The notes beneath the pieces are model-generated. The model saw nothing but the letters and a program-made list of their open reading frames with translations, was not told where the DNA came from and did not search any database. From the NCBI GenBank assembly GCA_905194705.1, contig CAJJTI010000007.1, positions 1 through 25,509 of the forward strand: a DNA stretch of 25,509 bases, in the 5' to 3' direction. A program made the translations under genes and the position numbers. This DNA comes from an uncultured Solobacterium sp. (GTDB lineage: Bacteria > Bacillota_I > Bacilli_A > Erysipelotrichales > Erysipelotrichaceae). Shown here one piece after another: positions 7,446 through 16,764 of this stretch. Numbering within the stretch: the first letter of the stretch is position 1; each line of letters starts with the position of its first letter.

Positions 7446-8633
7446 ATGATACATCGTTTTTATATTCTATTAATGCTTATCATGTTTATTGTTGGTAGCA
7501 GTATCATTGCCATTTCTCCAACAATAGAAATGTCTAAAATTGAAAAAAGAACTCTATTTAAAAGAGAAGATTTTAAAATGAATACAGAAATAGATAAACA
7601 AGTTAATTCTATTCTTAAAGATCAGTTCTATTCACGAGAAAATCTAATTAAAATCTATTACAAAACTAAACTATTATGCAATAAAGTTCCTTATAAAATG
7701 CTATCAGGAATGAAAAAAATTAAAAGTGACATTGATACTGGAGTTGTATATTTAGCTAATAATGTCATAGATTTAGGTGAAGGATATTTAATGAATAATG
7801 TATTAACTTATGCTGAAGATAAAGCAAATGAAGTTCAGCAAAGAGGATACAACATAAATGAAATATCTCTTTTATATCCTGATATTTCTTTCTATGTTTA
7901 TTTTCCAACACGTATTGAAGAAACTTTAAATATCGAAGATACCAACTATGGTCTAAATTATCGTTATCTATTCTTGCAGCAGTTGAATGATTCTATTAAA
8001 ACTGATGCATTAAAGATAGACTCAATAGAAGAGTATAAAAATTATTTTTACAAATCTGATTTCCATTGGAATGCAAGAGGAGCATATCGCGCATATTCTG
8101 ATATTATTAGCTTAATTAAGAAGGACTATGATATTGATTCACCAAAAAAAATCAAAAACGAGCTATTCTATGAATCTTTATGGCATGGTAATATATCTGG
8201 TTTAATTGGTCAAATCACTAAAGAAGATAATATAACAGATATCGAATTAAAAGATATTGGTAACTATTCGTTCTATATAAATGATGAATTAAGTGATTAC
8301 GGAACTCACAAAGAGATCTATAAAGATTCTGGTAATCCAACAAGTTATTCTGATTATGACTATTACTATGGTGACAATGTGTTTGAAAAAAGATTTGAAT
8401 TTCATGATTCATCAAAACCAAATATGTTAGTATTCCGTGATTCTTTATGCAATGTTAACGAAGAATGGATTGCTTCACATTTTAATACAACTGTATTCAT
8501 TGATTTAAGACTTAATGATGATTCATTTCATTTAGAAGATTATATTAAAAAATATTCTATAGATATTGTTCTCGTAACAGAAATATATTCTAATTTATAT
8601 TTCAACGGCAACATGTTTATACCGACTGATTAG
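7446..8633 (+). CDS. DHHW/AlgX-like SGNH-hydrolase-fold acetyltransferase partner, membrane-anchored
   Basis: A 395-residue protein with one N-terminal hydrophobic segment (residues 4-25) that should anchor it on the outer face of the membrane. The extracellular part has DFHWNARGA (205-213), equivalent to the Asp-x-His-Trp block of the DHHW and AlgX/AlgJ families, and a later LVFRDS (328-333) whose serine is the likely nucleophile. With the MBOAT gene ending 3 bases before, it probably forms an O-acetylation pair acting on a surface glycan. A GGGG about 9 bases before ATG 7446 is a modest ribosome site. The conserved histidine before HW is Phe here (DFHW instead of DHHW). The family assignment rests on motifs and neighbour; sequence similarity in this family is low. 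The last codons form part of a terminator stem. Confidence 0.82.
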   Translation: MIHRFYILLMLIMFIVGSSIIAISPTIEMSKIEKRTLFKREDFKMNTEIDKQVNSILKDQFYSRENLIKIYYKTKLLCNKVPYKMLSGMKKIKSDIDTGVVYLANNVIDLGEGYLMNNVLTYAEDKANEVQQRGYNINEISLLYPDISFYVYFPTRIEETLNIEDTNYGLNYRYLFLQQLNDSIKTDALKIDSIEEYKNYFYKSDFHWNARGAYRAYSDIISLIKKDYDIDSPKKIKNELFYESLWHGNISGLIGQITKEDNITDIELKDIGNYSFYINDELSDYGTHKEIYKDSGNPTSYSDYDYYYGDNVFEKRFEFHDSSKPNMLVFRDSLCNVNEEWIASHFNTTVFIDLRLNDDSFHLEDYIKKYSIDIVLVTEIYSNLYFNGNMFIPTD

Positions 8634-8653
8634 ATAGTTAATCAGTCTTTTTT
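8624..8653 (+). terminator. Rho-independent terminator overlapping the stop codon of the MBOAT-SGNH unit
   Basis: GACTGATT (8624-8631) pairs perfectly with AATCAGTC (8640-8647) around an 8-base loop, followed by six T (8648-8653). The left arm is coding sequence, and its last base is the T of the TAG stop (8631-8633). Confidence 0.88.
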
Positions 8654-8677
8654 GATCAGTTAAAGTATATTGTGCAC

Positions 8678-8711
8678 AAAAAAAGCGCTATAGATTGCTC
8701 CATAGCGTTTT
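8678..8711 (-). terminator. Rho-independent terminator of the pgk-tpiA-eno operon, possibly bidirectional
   Basis: On the minus strand CGCTAT pairs with ATAGCG (8702-8707 with 8686-8691) around a 10-base loop, followed by a run of seven T (8678-8684). It starts 22 bases after the enolase stop. On the plus strand the same stem is followed by four T, so it may back up the convergent unit. Confidence 0.8.
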
Positions 8712-8732
8712 CATTTTGTTTTTAGCTAAGAC

Positions 8733-10148
<1,416 letters not shown>

Positions 10149-10168
10149 TTACTTATTTCTATCTGTTC

Positions 10169-10184
10169 AAGAGAATATTCTCTT
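10169..10184. repeat. 16-base perfect palindrome between tpiA and eno
   Basis: AAGAGAATATTCTCTT is a perfect palindrome in the 59-base gap, just after the tpiA stop. As RNA it could fold only with a tiny loop. No T run follows, so it is not a typical terminator. It may be a protein-binding site or an mRNA processing/stability element ahead of the strong eno ribosome site. Confidence 0.6.
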
Positions 10185-10186
10185 AA

Positions 10187-10939
10187 TCAGTCTCTTGTTG
10201 CGTCGATAATTTCAATAAATGAATCGACTTTTAAACTTGCTCCACCAATAAGAGCACCATCAATATCTTCACAAGCCATGTATTCTTTAATGTTTGTAGG
10301 TTTTACACTTCCACCATATTGAATACGTACTTCTTCAGCTGTATTTTCATCATATAATGCTTTAACTGTATCACGAACTAACTTACAGCAGTTTTCTGCG
10401 ATTGTTTGGTCAGCTGATTTACCTGTACCAATAGCCCAGATAGGTTCATAAGCGATAACCATACGGCTAACTTCATCAGCTGTTAAACCTTCTAGAGAAC
10501 CTTTTAATTGTTCTTCAATAACGTTAGCTGTTTTACCTGCATCATATTCAGCTTCTGTTTCACCAATACATAGAATTGGAACAATATTGCTTGCAAATAA
10601 ACGTTTTGCTTTTAATGCACAAGCATGATTTGTTTCATTGTAATATGTACGTCTTTCAGAGTGTCCAATAATGCAGTATGTGATACCTATTTCTTCTAAC
10701 ATTGGAACACTTACTTCACCAGTAAATGCACCACTGTCTTTTTCGTTACAGTTTTCAGCAGCAACAATTAAATGTTTTGCATTTTTAACACATACGTCAA
10801 CACATGTAAATGGAGCAGCAATACCATAATCTGCTTTTTCTTCGCCTGTTAAATGAGCTTCAACACCATTCATGAATGTTTCAGCTTCACTGCGAAGTTT
10901 ATTCATTTTCCAGTTGCCGACAATAATAGGTTTTCTCAT
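10187..10939 (-). CDS. tpiA: Triosephosphate isomerase
   Basis: Interconverts dihydroxyacetone phosphate and glyceraldehyde-3-phosphate. The 250-residue TIM barrel has its full active site: N9 and K11 in GNWKMNK, H93 in IIGHSERR, E165 in AYEPIWAIGTGK, and the phosphate-binding YGGS and GALIGGASL near the C-terminus. I chose ATG 10939, four bases after the pgk stop, because AGGAG within the last pgk codons is well placed for it. An in-frame TTG 18 bases further upstream would overlap pgk and add an unusual N-terminus. Its position between pgk and eno indicates one glycolytic operon. gapA and gpm are not in the window. Confidence 0.97.
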   Translation of the reverse strand: MRKPIIVGNWKMNKLRSEAETFMNGVEAHLTGEEKADYGIAAPFTCVDVCVKNAKHLIVAAENCNEKDSGAFTGEVSVPMLEEIGITYCIIGHSERRTYYNETNHACALKAKRLFASNIVPILCIGETEAEYDAGKTANVIEEQLKGSLEGLTADEVSRMVIAYEPIWAIGTGKSADQTIAENCCKLVRDTVKALYDENTAEEVRIQYGGSVKPTNIKEYMACEDIDGALIGGASLKVDSFIEIIDATRD

Positions 10940-10943
10940 TAAC

Positions 10944-12164
10944 TTATTTCTCCTCAATTACATCTACACCAGGTAAACCTTTGCCTTCTAAGAATTCTAG
11001 AGAAGCACCACCACCTGTAGAAACGTGGCTTACTTTGTCAGCATAACCTAGTTGTTTAATAGCAGCAGCACTATCACCACCACCAATAATTGTTGTTCCG
11101 TCGCATTCAGCTAATGCTTTAGCAACAGCCTTTGTACCAGCAGCTAATGTTGGATTTTCGAATACACCCATTGGTCCATTCCAAACAACAGTCTTTGCAC
11201 TCTTAACAACTTCAGCAAATAGTTCAGCTGTCTTAGGTCCAATATCTAAACCTTCTTTATCAGCAGGAATATCATCGCTAGATACAACTTCTGTTTCGAT
11301 TGGTCCATCAATTGGATCAGGGAAGCTACTAGCAACTACAGTATCAATAGGAAGTAATAACTTCTTACCTAACTTGTCTGCTTTTTCCATCATTTCTTTG
11401 CAGTAATCAAGCTTTGTATCATCAACTAGTGATTTACCAACTTCCTTGCCTTGAGCCTTTAAGAAAGTATAAGCCATACCACCACCGATAATTAATGTAT
11501 CGCATTTTTCTAATAAGTTAGAAATAACTGCTAGCTTATCAGCTACTTTAGCTCCACCTAGAATACCAACGAATGGTCTAACTGGATTTTCAACAGCGTC
11601 ACCTAAGAACTTTAATTCTTTTTCAATTAAGAAACCAACAGCACTTGGTAAGTATGTTGGAATACCTACAGTACTTGCATGAGCTCTGTGTACAGAACCG
11701 AATGCATCTGAAACATATAATTCACCAAGTGAAGCCCAGTATTTGCCTAGTTCTTCATCATTCTTTGATTCACCCTTTTCATAACGAGTGTTTTGCATCA
11801 ATAGAACTTCACCATCTTTTAATTCACTTACAGCTTTTTCTAATTCAGCGCCTCTAGTTGCATCAACAAATACAACTTTTGTTCCTTCAAGCTTTTCTTG
11901 AAGTCTCTTAGCAACAGGTGCCATATTGTTCTTCTTCTTAGCAGCTGCGATTTCCTCATCAGTTTTCTTGTAATCAATCTTACCTAGATGAGATAGTAAG
12001 ATTACTCTTGCACCATGTTCTACTAAATATTTAATAGTTGGTAGTGCAGCAACAATACGATTATCATCAGTAATTTCACCATTCTTTAATGGTACGTTGA
12101 AGTCAACTCTGACAATAACTTTCTTTCCAGTTACATCTAAATCAGTAACTAATTTTTTAGCCAT
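10944..12164 (-). CDS. pgk: Phosphoglycerate kinase
   Basis: Transfers phosphate from 1,3-bisphosphoglycerate to ADP, the first ATP-forming step of lower glycolysis. The 406-residue protein has RVDFNVPL (19-26), the substrate-binding [15 protein letters not shown] and the nucleotide-binding GGGDSAAAI. The normally conserved SHLGRPKG stretch reads [10 protein letters not shown] (58-67) and is followed by a short charged insert, a form I associate with Mollicutes-type enzymes; this is from memory, not an alignment. Start ATG 12164 has a strong AAGGAGG. It is the first gene of pgk-tpiA-eno, with its own promoter just upstream. Confidence 0.97.
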   Translation of the reverse strand: MAKKLVTDLDVTGKKVIVRVDFNVPLKNGEITDDNRIVAALPTIKYLVEHGARVILLSHLGKIDYKKTDEEIAAAKKKNNMAPVAKRLQEKLEGTKVVFVDATRGAELEKAVSELKDGEVLLMQNTRYEKGESKNDEELGKYWASLGELYVSDAFGSVHRAHASTVGIPTYLPSAVGFLIEKELKFLGDAVENPVRPFVGILGGAKVADKLAVISNLLEKCDTLIIGGGMAYTFLKAQGKEVGKSLVDDTKLDYCKEMMEKADKLGKKLLLPIDTVVASSFPDPIDGPIETEVVSSDDIPADKEGLDIGPKTAELFAEVVKSAKTVVWNGPMGVFENPTLAAGTKAVAKALAECDGTTIIGGGDSAAAIKQLGYADKVSHVSTGGGASLEFLEGKGLPGVDVIEEK

Positions 12165-12191
12165 TTGAATTATCCTCCTTATAGCACAATA

Positions 12192-12221
12192 ATTATATCA
12201 CTCAAGAAACATGTGAGTAAA
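12192..12221 (-). promoter_or_regulatory. Promoter of pgk-tpiA-eno with an inverted repeat in the spacer
   Basis: On the minus strand an extended -10 (TGA plus TATAAT, 12192-12197 for the hexamer) lies 18 bases from TTTACT (12216-12221, 4 of 6 matches). The spacer region holds ACTCA and TGAGT arms separated by 9 bases (12199-12217), a possible operator. A normal leader of about 20 bases with AAGGAGG follows. Confidence 0.7.
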
Positions 12222-12274
12222 CGAACAAACATTATTTTGTGGCTCATTTATGCAGTTTTTATAATTTGTCGTTT

Positions 12275-12306
12275 AAAAAGGATATACCCAAAATAGATAT
12301 ATCCTT
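12275..12306 (-). terminator. Rho-independent terminator of the glycogen operon
   Basis: On the minus strand AAGGATATA (12298-12306) pairs perfectly with TATATCCTT (12278-12286) around an 11-base loop and runs into a T tract ending at 12275. It begins 6 bases after the glgA stop and separates the glycogen genes from the pgk promoter. Confidence 0.85.
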
Positions 12307-12312
12307 CATAAA

Positions 12313-13761
12313 TTAATCCCAATTCGTCAATTGATAATAGAGTTGCTCATAAATAGCAGCACTCTTATTCCAACTTACATCAGTATCTAATGCATTTTTT
12401 ACTAATGAATTCCAAGCTTCACGATTGTCGTTATATTGTTCTAAGGCATATAGAATTGTATTCATCATATCCCCAGCATAAGAGCCATGAAAGCTGAAAC
12501 CATTACCTTCACCTGTATAACGGTTATATGGTTTAACTGTATCTTTCAAACCACCAGTTTCTCTAACAAGTGGTAATGCTCCATAATGCATGGCAATTAA
12601 TTGACCAATCCCACATGGTTCATATAAAGAAGGCATTAAGAATAAGTCACATCCTGCATAAATACGGTGAGCTAGTTCTTCATTATATCCACAATAATAA
12701 ACAGCTTTTCCTTTATATTCACTTTCAAGCCACTTAAATGCATTTTCAGCAGCCATTTCTCCAGTTCCTAAAATAACAAATTGAATACCTAAATTCATCA
12801 TTTCGGCCATTTTCTCAGTGATTAAATATACACCCTTTTGATTAGTCAATCTTGAAACGATACCAATCATGCAGGAATCTGAATCTTCATCTAAGCCAAG
12901 TTCTTTTTGTAAAGCAAGTTTATTAGCAGCTTTCCCTTCAAAGACTGTTTCTGCATCAAAGTTTTTAGCTAATAGTTTATCTGTACTTGGATTCCATGTG
13001 ACTGTATCAATACCATTAATAATTCCCCAAAGATCTTCTCTTCTGTAACGCAACATTGAATCCATTCTTTCGCCATATGTTTCCGTTAGAATTTCAGCAG
13101 AATATGTTGGTGAAACAGTAGTAATCTTGTCTGCATATACAATGGCTGCTTTCATAAAACTGATACCATCATCAAAACGTACAGAACCATTTTCAAAATA
13201 GTAATGAGATAAACCAAGACAACCTTCCAGCATATCTTTACCAAAGTTACCCTGGAAAGCTAAGTTATGAATTGTATAAACATGCTTAATATTTTGATAG
13301 CGATAATCATTAGCATATAATGCATGACACATTAAAGGTAACATACCCGTCTGCCAGTCATTTTCATGCATGATATTTGGCCACCAGTTTACATATTTAA
13401 TCATTTCTAATACAGCTTTTTGGAAGAAAGCAAATCTTTCTCCATCATCGCCATATCCATATAGACCATCTCTTTCAAAATAGCCCTGATGTTCTACAAA
13501 ATAGTAAATTACACCATCAACATCACATGAATAATATGTAGCAGGTTGACGAATCCAACCAGAAATAACTTCAATTGTGCCAATACGAGTTAATTTGTCG
13601 TAATGTTTTTCAATAATCTTTTTATAAAGAGGTAAAACTACACGAACATCATGTCCTCTTTCCTGTAAAGATTTTGGAAGACTGCCAATAACATCTGCTA
13701 GTCCACCAGTTTTAATAAATGGTAATCCTTCACCTGCAACAAATAGAATTGATCTTCTCAT
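12313..13761 (-). CDS. glgA: Glycogen synthase, ADP-glucose type (GT5)
   Basis: Adds glucose from ADP-glucose to the growing alpha-1,4-glucan. The 482-residue GT5 enzyme has the N-terminal KTGGLADV motif (K17 binds ADP-glucose), HNLAFQG, GIDTVTWNP, SRLTNQKG and the C-terminal MPSLYEPCGIGQLIAM, with its catalytic glutamate in YEPCG. Length is normal. Start ATG 13761 follows AGGTG with 6-base spacing and lies 8 bases after the glgD stop. It is the last gene of glgC-glgD-glgA, and a terminator follows at once. Confidence 0.97.
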   Translation of the reverse strand: MRRSILFVAGEGLPFIKTGGLADVIGSLPKSLQERGHDVRVVLPLYKKIIEKHYDKLTRIGTIEVISGWIRQPATYYSCDVDGVIYYFVEHQGYFERDGLYGYGDDGERFAFFQKAVLEMIKYVNWWPNIMHENDWQTGMLPLMCHALYANDYRYQNIKHVYTIHNLAFQGNFGKDMLEGCLGLSHYYFENGSVRFDDGISFMKAAIVYADKITTVSPTYSAEILTETYGERMDSMLRYRREDLWGIINGIDTVTWNPSTDKLLAKNFDAETVFEGKAANKLALQKELGLDEDSDSCMIGIVSRLTNQKGVYLITEKMAEMMNLGIQFVILGTGEMAAENAFKWLESEYKGKAVYYCGYNEELAHRIYAGCDLFLMPSLYEPCGIGQLIAMHYGALPLVRETGGLKDTVKPYNRYTGEGNGFSFHGSYAGDMMNTILYALEQYNDNREAWNSLVKNALDTDVSWNKSAAIYEQLYYQLTNWD

Positions 13762-13769
13762 ATTAACAC

Positions 13770-14882
13770 CTAAATTCTATCTCTACGTTTAACGTAAACA
13801 GGAGAATCTTCACTACCTACTAATTTCTTAATATGATGTACAATTGCATATTTATCTACGACAACATATTCAAGTTTAGCGTCTTTATCAATAACCGCAT
13901 CTGTCATAATGATTGAATCTTTAACATATGCGCCTTCTTTAATTGTGACATTACGTCCAATAATAGAACCTTCTACAGTTCCTTCAATCAAGCATCCATT
14001 AGCGATAATACTTTCTTTAACACATGCATCACTTGTATATCTTGTAGGACTTGAGTCATTTGTTTGGGTATAGATAGGTCTATCTTCTTTAAATAACGCT
14101 TCGGCATTATTTAAATTCTTAAGCTCCATTGCTACCTTGTAGAATGCTGATAATGAATCAATACATGCTACATAACCTCTAACACCATAGCCTTTAATCA
14201 CAAGTTCATTTACCTGATCATGTAAAATATCTTTAAACCAGTATAATGAAGAAACACTAGTAGCTTGTTTAATTAATTGAATAAATAATGCTTTGGAAAG
14301 AATGTAAGCTTCCATAGAAACTTGTCTATTCTTACTCTTACCACGATTTTTTTCAAAAGATAAGATTCTCTTTTCTTTATCCATTTGGATAACATCGCAA
14401 CTTAAGAATTTTGTTTTTGCATCATTTGTTGACGTATATAAAACAGTAATATCTGCACCTGATTCAACATGTGCATTAAAAGCTTCATTAAAGTCAAAGT
14501 TATATACAAAATAACTTGGTGCAACTAATACATAAGGATTTGGATCTTCCTCAATGTATTGCATATTTAACATAAAGTTAGCAATATCTGTATTATATAC
14601 AGGAGATGAGAATGGTTTTTCACCATATAAAATACGTAATTTTCCACGTTTAGAGTTAATGTTATACATTGATCCATCACCTAAGTGATCAAACAAGTTA
14701 CGTGGTTTTTCTTTACAGTATACATGTACATTATCGATACCACTATTAGTCATATTACTTAAAATAACATCGATAATACGATATCTTCCCATAAAGGAAA
14801 CTGCAGGTACTGGACGATAATCTCCTAGTCCATCAATTTTTACACTATCATCTTCAAAGTTGACAATTCCTAGTACTTTCAT
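13770..14882 (-). CDS. glgD: GlgD, ADP-glucose pyrophosphorylase regulatory subunit
   Basis: A 370-residue paralogue of GlgC that in low-GC Gram-positives forms the GlgC/GlgD complex and raises ADP-glucose synthesis. The nucleotidyltransferase fold is recognisable (GRYRIIDVILSNMTNSGI; C-terminal beta-helix repeats such as CVKESIIANGCLIEGTVEGS). The N-terminal pyrophosphorylase loop LAGGRGTRL of GlgC is missing: the protein begins MKVLGIVNFEDDSVKIDGLG. It is therefore probably not catalytic alone. I chose ATG 14882, about 8 bases after AGGGG. An in-frame GTG at 14891 is possible but would sit inside that ribosome site. It starts 11 bases after the glgC stop. Confidence 0.95.
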   Translation of the reverse strand: MKVLGIVNFEDDSVKIDGLGDYRPVPAVSFMGRYRIIDVILSNMTNSGIDNVHVYCKEKPRNLFDHLGDGSMYNINSKRGKLRILYGEKPFSSPVYNTDIANFMLNMQYIEEDPNPYVLVAPSYFVYNFDFNEAFNAHVESGADITVLYTSTNDAKTKFLSCDVIQMDKEKRILSFEKNRGKSKNRQVSMEAYILSKALFIQLIKQATSVSSLYWFKDILHDQVNELVIKGYGVRGYVACIDSLSAFYKVAMELKNLNNAEALFKEDRPIYTQTNDSSPTRYTSDACVKESIIANGCLIEGTVEGSIIGRNVTIKEGAYVKDSIIMTDAVIDKDAKLEYVVVDKYAIVHHIKKLVGSEDSPVYVKRRDRI

Positions 14883-14893
14883 ATTCTCCACCC

Positions 14894-16021
14894 CTATTTC
14901 GTATTCTTAGCAACAAGTAAAATATGTTCGCTATTATTGTCGCCAACTTTAACACCAGCACCGATTTCAACATTATCAGCGACGATACAACGTGTAACCA
15001 TAGCACCTTCTCCAATATGAGCTCCTGGCATAATTACACTGTCCACAACCTTAGCACCTTTACCAATTGTACAGTTTGAGCCAAGGACTGAATGTCTAAC
15101 ATCACCAAATACTTTTACTCCTTGTGTAATGTAGCAGTTTTCAACACTACCTTCACTGCCTACATATTGAGGTACTGCATTTTTATTTTCTGTATAAATC
15201 TTCCATCCAGAATCAGATAAATCTAATTCATCTTCTTCAAGCAAGTCCATATTTGCTTTCCAAAGAGAATCAATTGTTCCTACATCTTTCCAATATCCCT
15301 TAAATCTATAAGCAAATAAATTCTTGCCATCATTCAAGTATGCTGGAATAATATCTTTACCAAAGTCATGGTTGCTTTCAGCATTCTTTAAATCAGCTAC
15401 TAAGTATTTTCTTAATGTCTTGTAGTTGAAGATATAAATACCCATACTAGCTAAATTACTCTTAGGTTTAGCTGGTTTTTCTTCAAATTCAACAATCTTG
15501 TCATTTTCGTTTGTATTCATAATACCGAAACGACTTGCTTCACGAAGTGGTACTTCAAGAACAGCAATTGTTGCATCAGCGTTATTTGCCTTATGAGCCT
15601 CAAGCATCTTCTCATAATTCATCTTATAAATATGGTCACCAGATAATATTAAAATATACTCTGGATCCAAAGTATCTAAGAAGTCAATATTTTGTGTGAT
15701 GGCATCAGCTGTTCCTTTATATACATCTAGACCTCTTTGGTCTTTTTCACGTGGTGTTAATACATATACACCACCATCTTGTACATCTAAGCCCCAGTTT
15801 GATTCCTTTGCAACATAAGCGTTAAGTAAAACAGATTCATATTGTGTTAAAACACCAACAGTAGATATGCCTGAGTTAGCACAGTTACTGAGAGGGAAAT
15901 CGATGATACGATACTTTCCACCGAAATGTACCGCAGGCTTCGCTACTTTCTTAGTTAATTCAAAAAGTCGGGTACCCCTACCACCCGCAAGAATCATAGC
16001 GACCATATTATTAGATCTCAT
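14894..16021 (-). CDS. glgC: Glucose-1-phosphate adenylyltransferase, catalytic subunit
   Basis: Makes ADP-glucose and pyrophosphate from glucose-1-P and ATP, the committed step of bacterial glycogen synthesis. The 375-residue protein has the catalytic loop AGGRGTRL (12-19), [18 protein letters not shown], the sugar-nucleotide site [16 protein letters not shown], and a C-terminal left-handed beta-helix. Start ATG 16021 lies 9 bases after AGGAGG. The in-frame TTG at 16042 lies upstream of that ribosome site, so I rejected it. The 73-base gap before it contains a TATAAT overlapped by a cre-like site, so glgCDA may be transcribed from its own catabolite-controlled promoter as well as by read-through from ung. 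Confidence 0.97.
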   Translation of the reverse strand: MRSNNMVAMILAGGRGTRLFELTKKVAKPAVHFGGKYRIIDFPLSNCANSGISTVGVLTQYESVLLNAYVAKESNWGLDVQDGGVYVLTPREKDQRGLDVYKGTADAITQNIDFLDTLDPEYILILSGDHIYKMNYEKMLEAHKANNADATIAVLEVPLREASRFGIMNTNENDKIVEFEEKPAKPKSNLASMGIYIFNYKTLRKYLVADLKNAESNHDFGKDIIPAYLNDGKNLFAYRFKGYWKDVGTIDSLWKANMDLLEEDELDLSDSGWKIYTENKNAVPQYVGSEGSVENCYITQGVKVFGDVRHSVLGSNCTIGKGAKVVDSVIMPGAHIGEGAMVTRCIVADNVEIGAGVKVGDNNSEHILLVAKNTK

Positions 16022-16055
16022 TAAATTATTCCTCCTAAACAAATGCGATTTAATT

Positions 16056-16070
16056 TGTATACGCTTTCAT
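16056..16070 (-). promoter_or_regulatory. cre-like CcpA site at the glgC promoter
   Basis: Reading the minus strand, ATGAAAGCGTATACA fits the degenerate cre consensus WTGNAANCGNWNNCW at every position. It begins inside a TATAAT (16069-16074) that would serve as the -10 for glgCDA, so a CcpA-type regulator bound here should block initiation. The matching -35 is poor, which leaves the promoter less certain than the cre. Confidence 0.65.
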
Positions 16071-16074
16071 TATA
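16069..16074 (-). promoter_or_regulatory. Candidate -10 of an internal glgCDA promoter
   Basis: A perfect TATAAT on the minus strand, about 48 bases before the glgC ATG. The 17-base-upstream hexamer falls over the ung stop codon and does not resemble TTGACA, so activity depends on factors not visible here. Confidence 0.5.
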
Positions 16075-16094
16075 CTCCTTTTTCTTTAATATTA

Positions 16095-16763
16095 CTATAA
16101 ATTCCGTATCTGCCAGTCTATTGTTTCTTCACTATTCATACACAAAAAGTCATTTGCTGTTTTAAAATGACCACAGCCAAAGAAACCATTATATGCACTT
16201 AATGGTGAAGGATGTGCTGCTTCTAAAACCAAATGTTTTGATGTATCAATTAGTTTAGCTTTATTTCTTGCATTTCTTCCCCAAAGTAAGAAAACAACTG
16301 GTTTATTTCTATCACTGATATGCTTGATAGCGTGATCCGTGAAAGTTTCCCATCCTTTATTTGCATGCGATAAAGGATGAGAATCTTCTACTGTCAGTGT
16401 TGCGTTTAATAAGAATACACCCTGCTTTGCCCAGGGCATCAAATAACCATTATTGGGTATATAGCATCCATATTCATTTTGTAATTCTTTATAAATATTT
16501 AATAGACTTGGTGGAATCTTGACTCCTGGATTTACCGAGAAGCACATTCCATGTGCCTGTCCTTTTTGATGATATGGATCCTGTCCAAGAATAACTACTT
16601 TAATATCTTCATAATCGGTATTTTCAAAAGCACTGAACACCTGTGATTTAGGTGGATAAATGTTTTTTGTTAAATATTCGTTATGAATAAAAGTTGATAA
16701 CTCTTTGAAATATGGCTGTTCAAATTCTTGATGAAGCCAATTTGTCCAATGATTTTGTACCAA
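16095..16763 (-). CDS. ung: Uracil-DNA glycosylase (family 1)
   Basis: Removes uracil from DNA to start base-excision repair. The catalytic block GQDPYH is followed by QKGQAHGMCFSV, and the DNA-intercalation motif HPSPLS precedes AYNGFFGCGHF. Family-1 length is normal (222 residues from the start chosen). The start is uncertain. TTG 16763 has AGAAGG eight bases upstream and begins one base after the peptidase stop. GTG 16772 and GTG 16790 are in frame but overlap or precede that ribosome site. The gene lies between a DUF885 peptidase and glgC, an unexpected place for a repair enzyme. It is probably co-transcribed with the peptidase and translationally linked to it. Confidence 0.94.
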   Translation of the reverse strand: MVQNHWTNWLHQEFEQPYFKELSTFIHNEYLTKNIYPPKSQVFSAFENTDYEDIKVVILGQDPYHQKGQAHGMCFSVNPGVKIPPSLLNIYKELQNEYGCYIPNNGYLMPWAKQGVFLLNATLTVEDSHPLSHANKGWETFTDHAIKHISDRNKPVVFLLWGRNARNKAKLIDTSKHLVLEAAHPSPLSAYNGFFGCGHFKTANDFLCMNSEETIDWQIRNL

Positions 16764-16764
16764 A

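Noticed and set aside
10940..10957. Upstream TTG start for tpiA overlapping pgk
   Set aside because: ATG 10939 gives the standard TIM N-terminus and uses the AGGAG inside the pgk end.
16022..16042. Upstream TTG start for glgC
   Set aside because: It would place AGGAGG inside the coding region; ATG 16021 has ideal spacing to that ribosome site.
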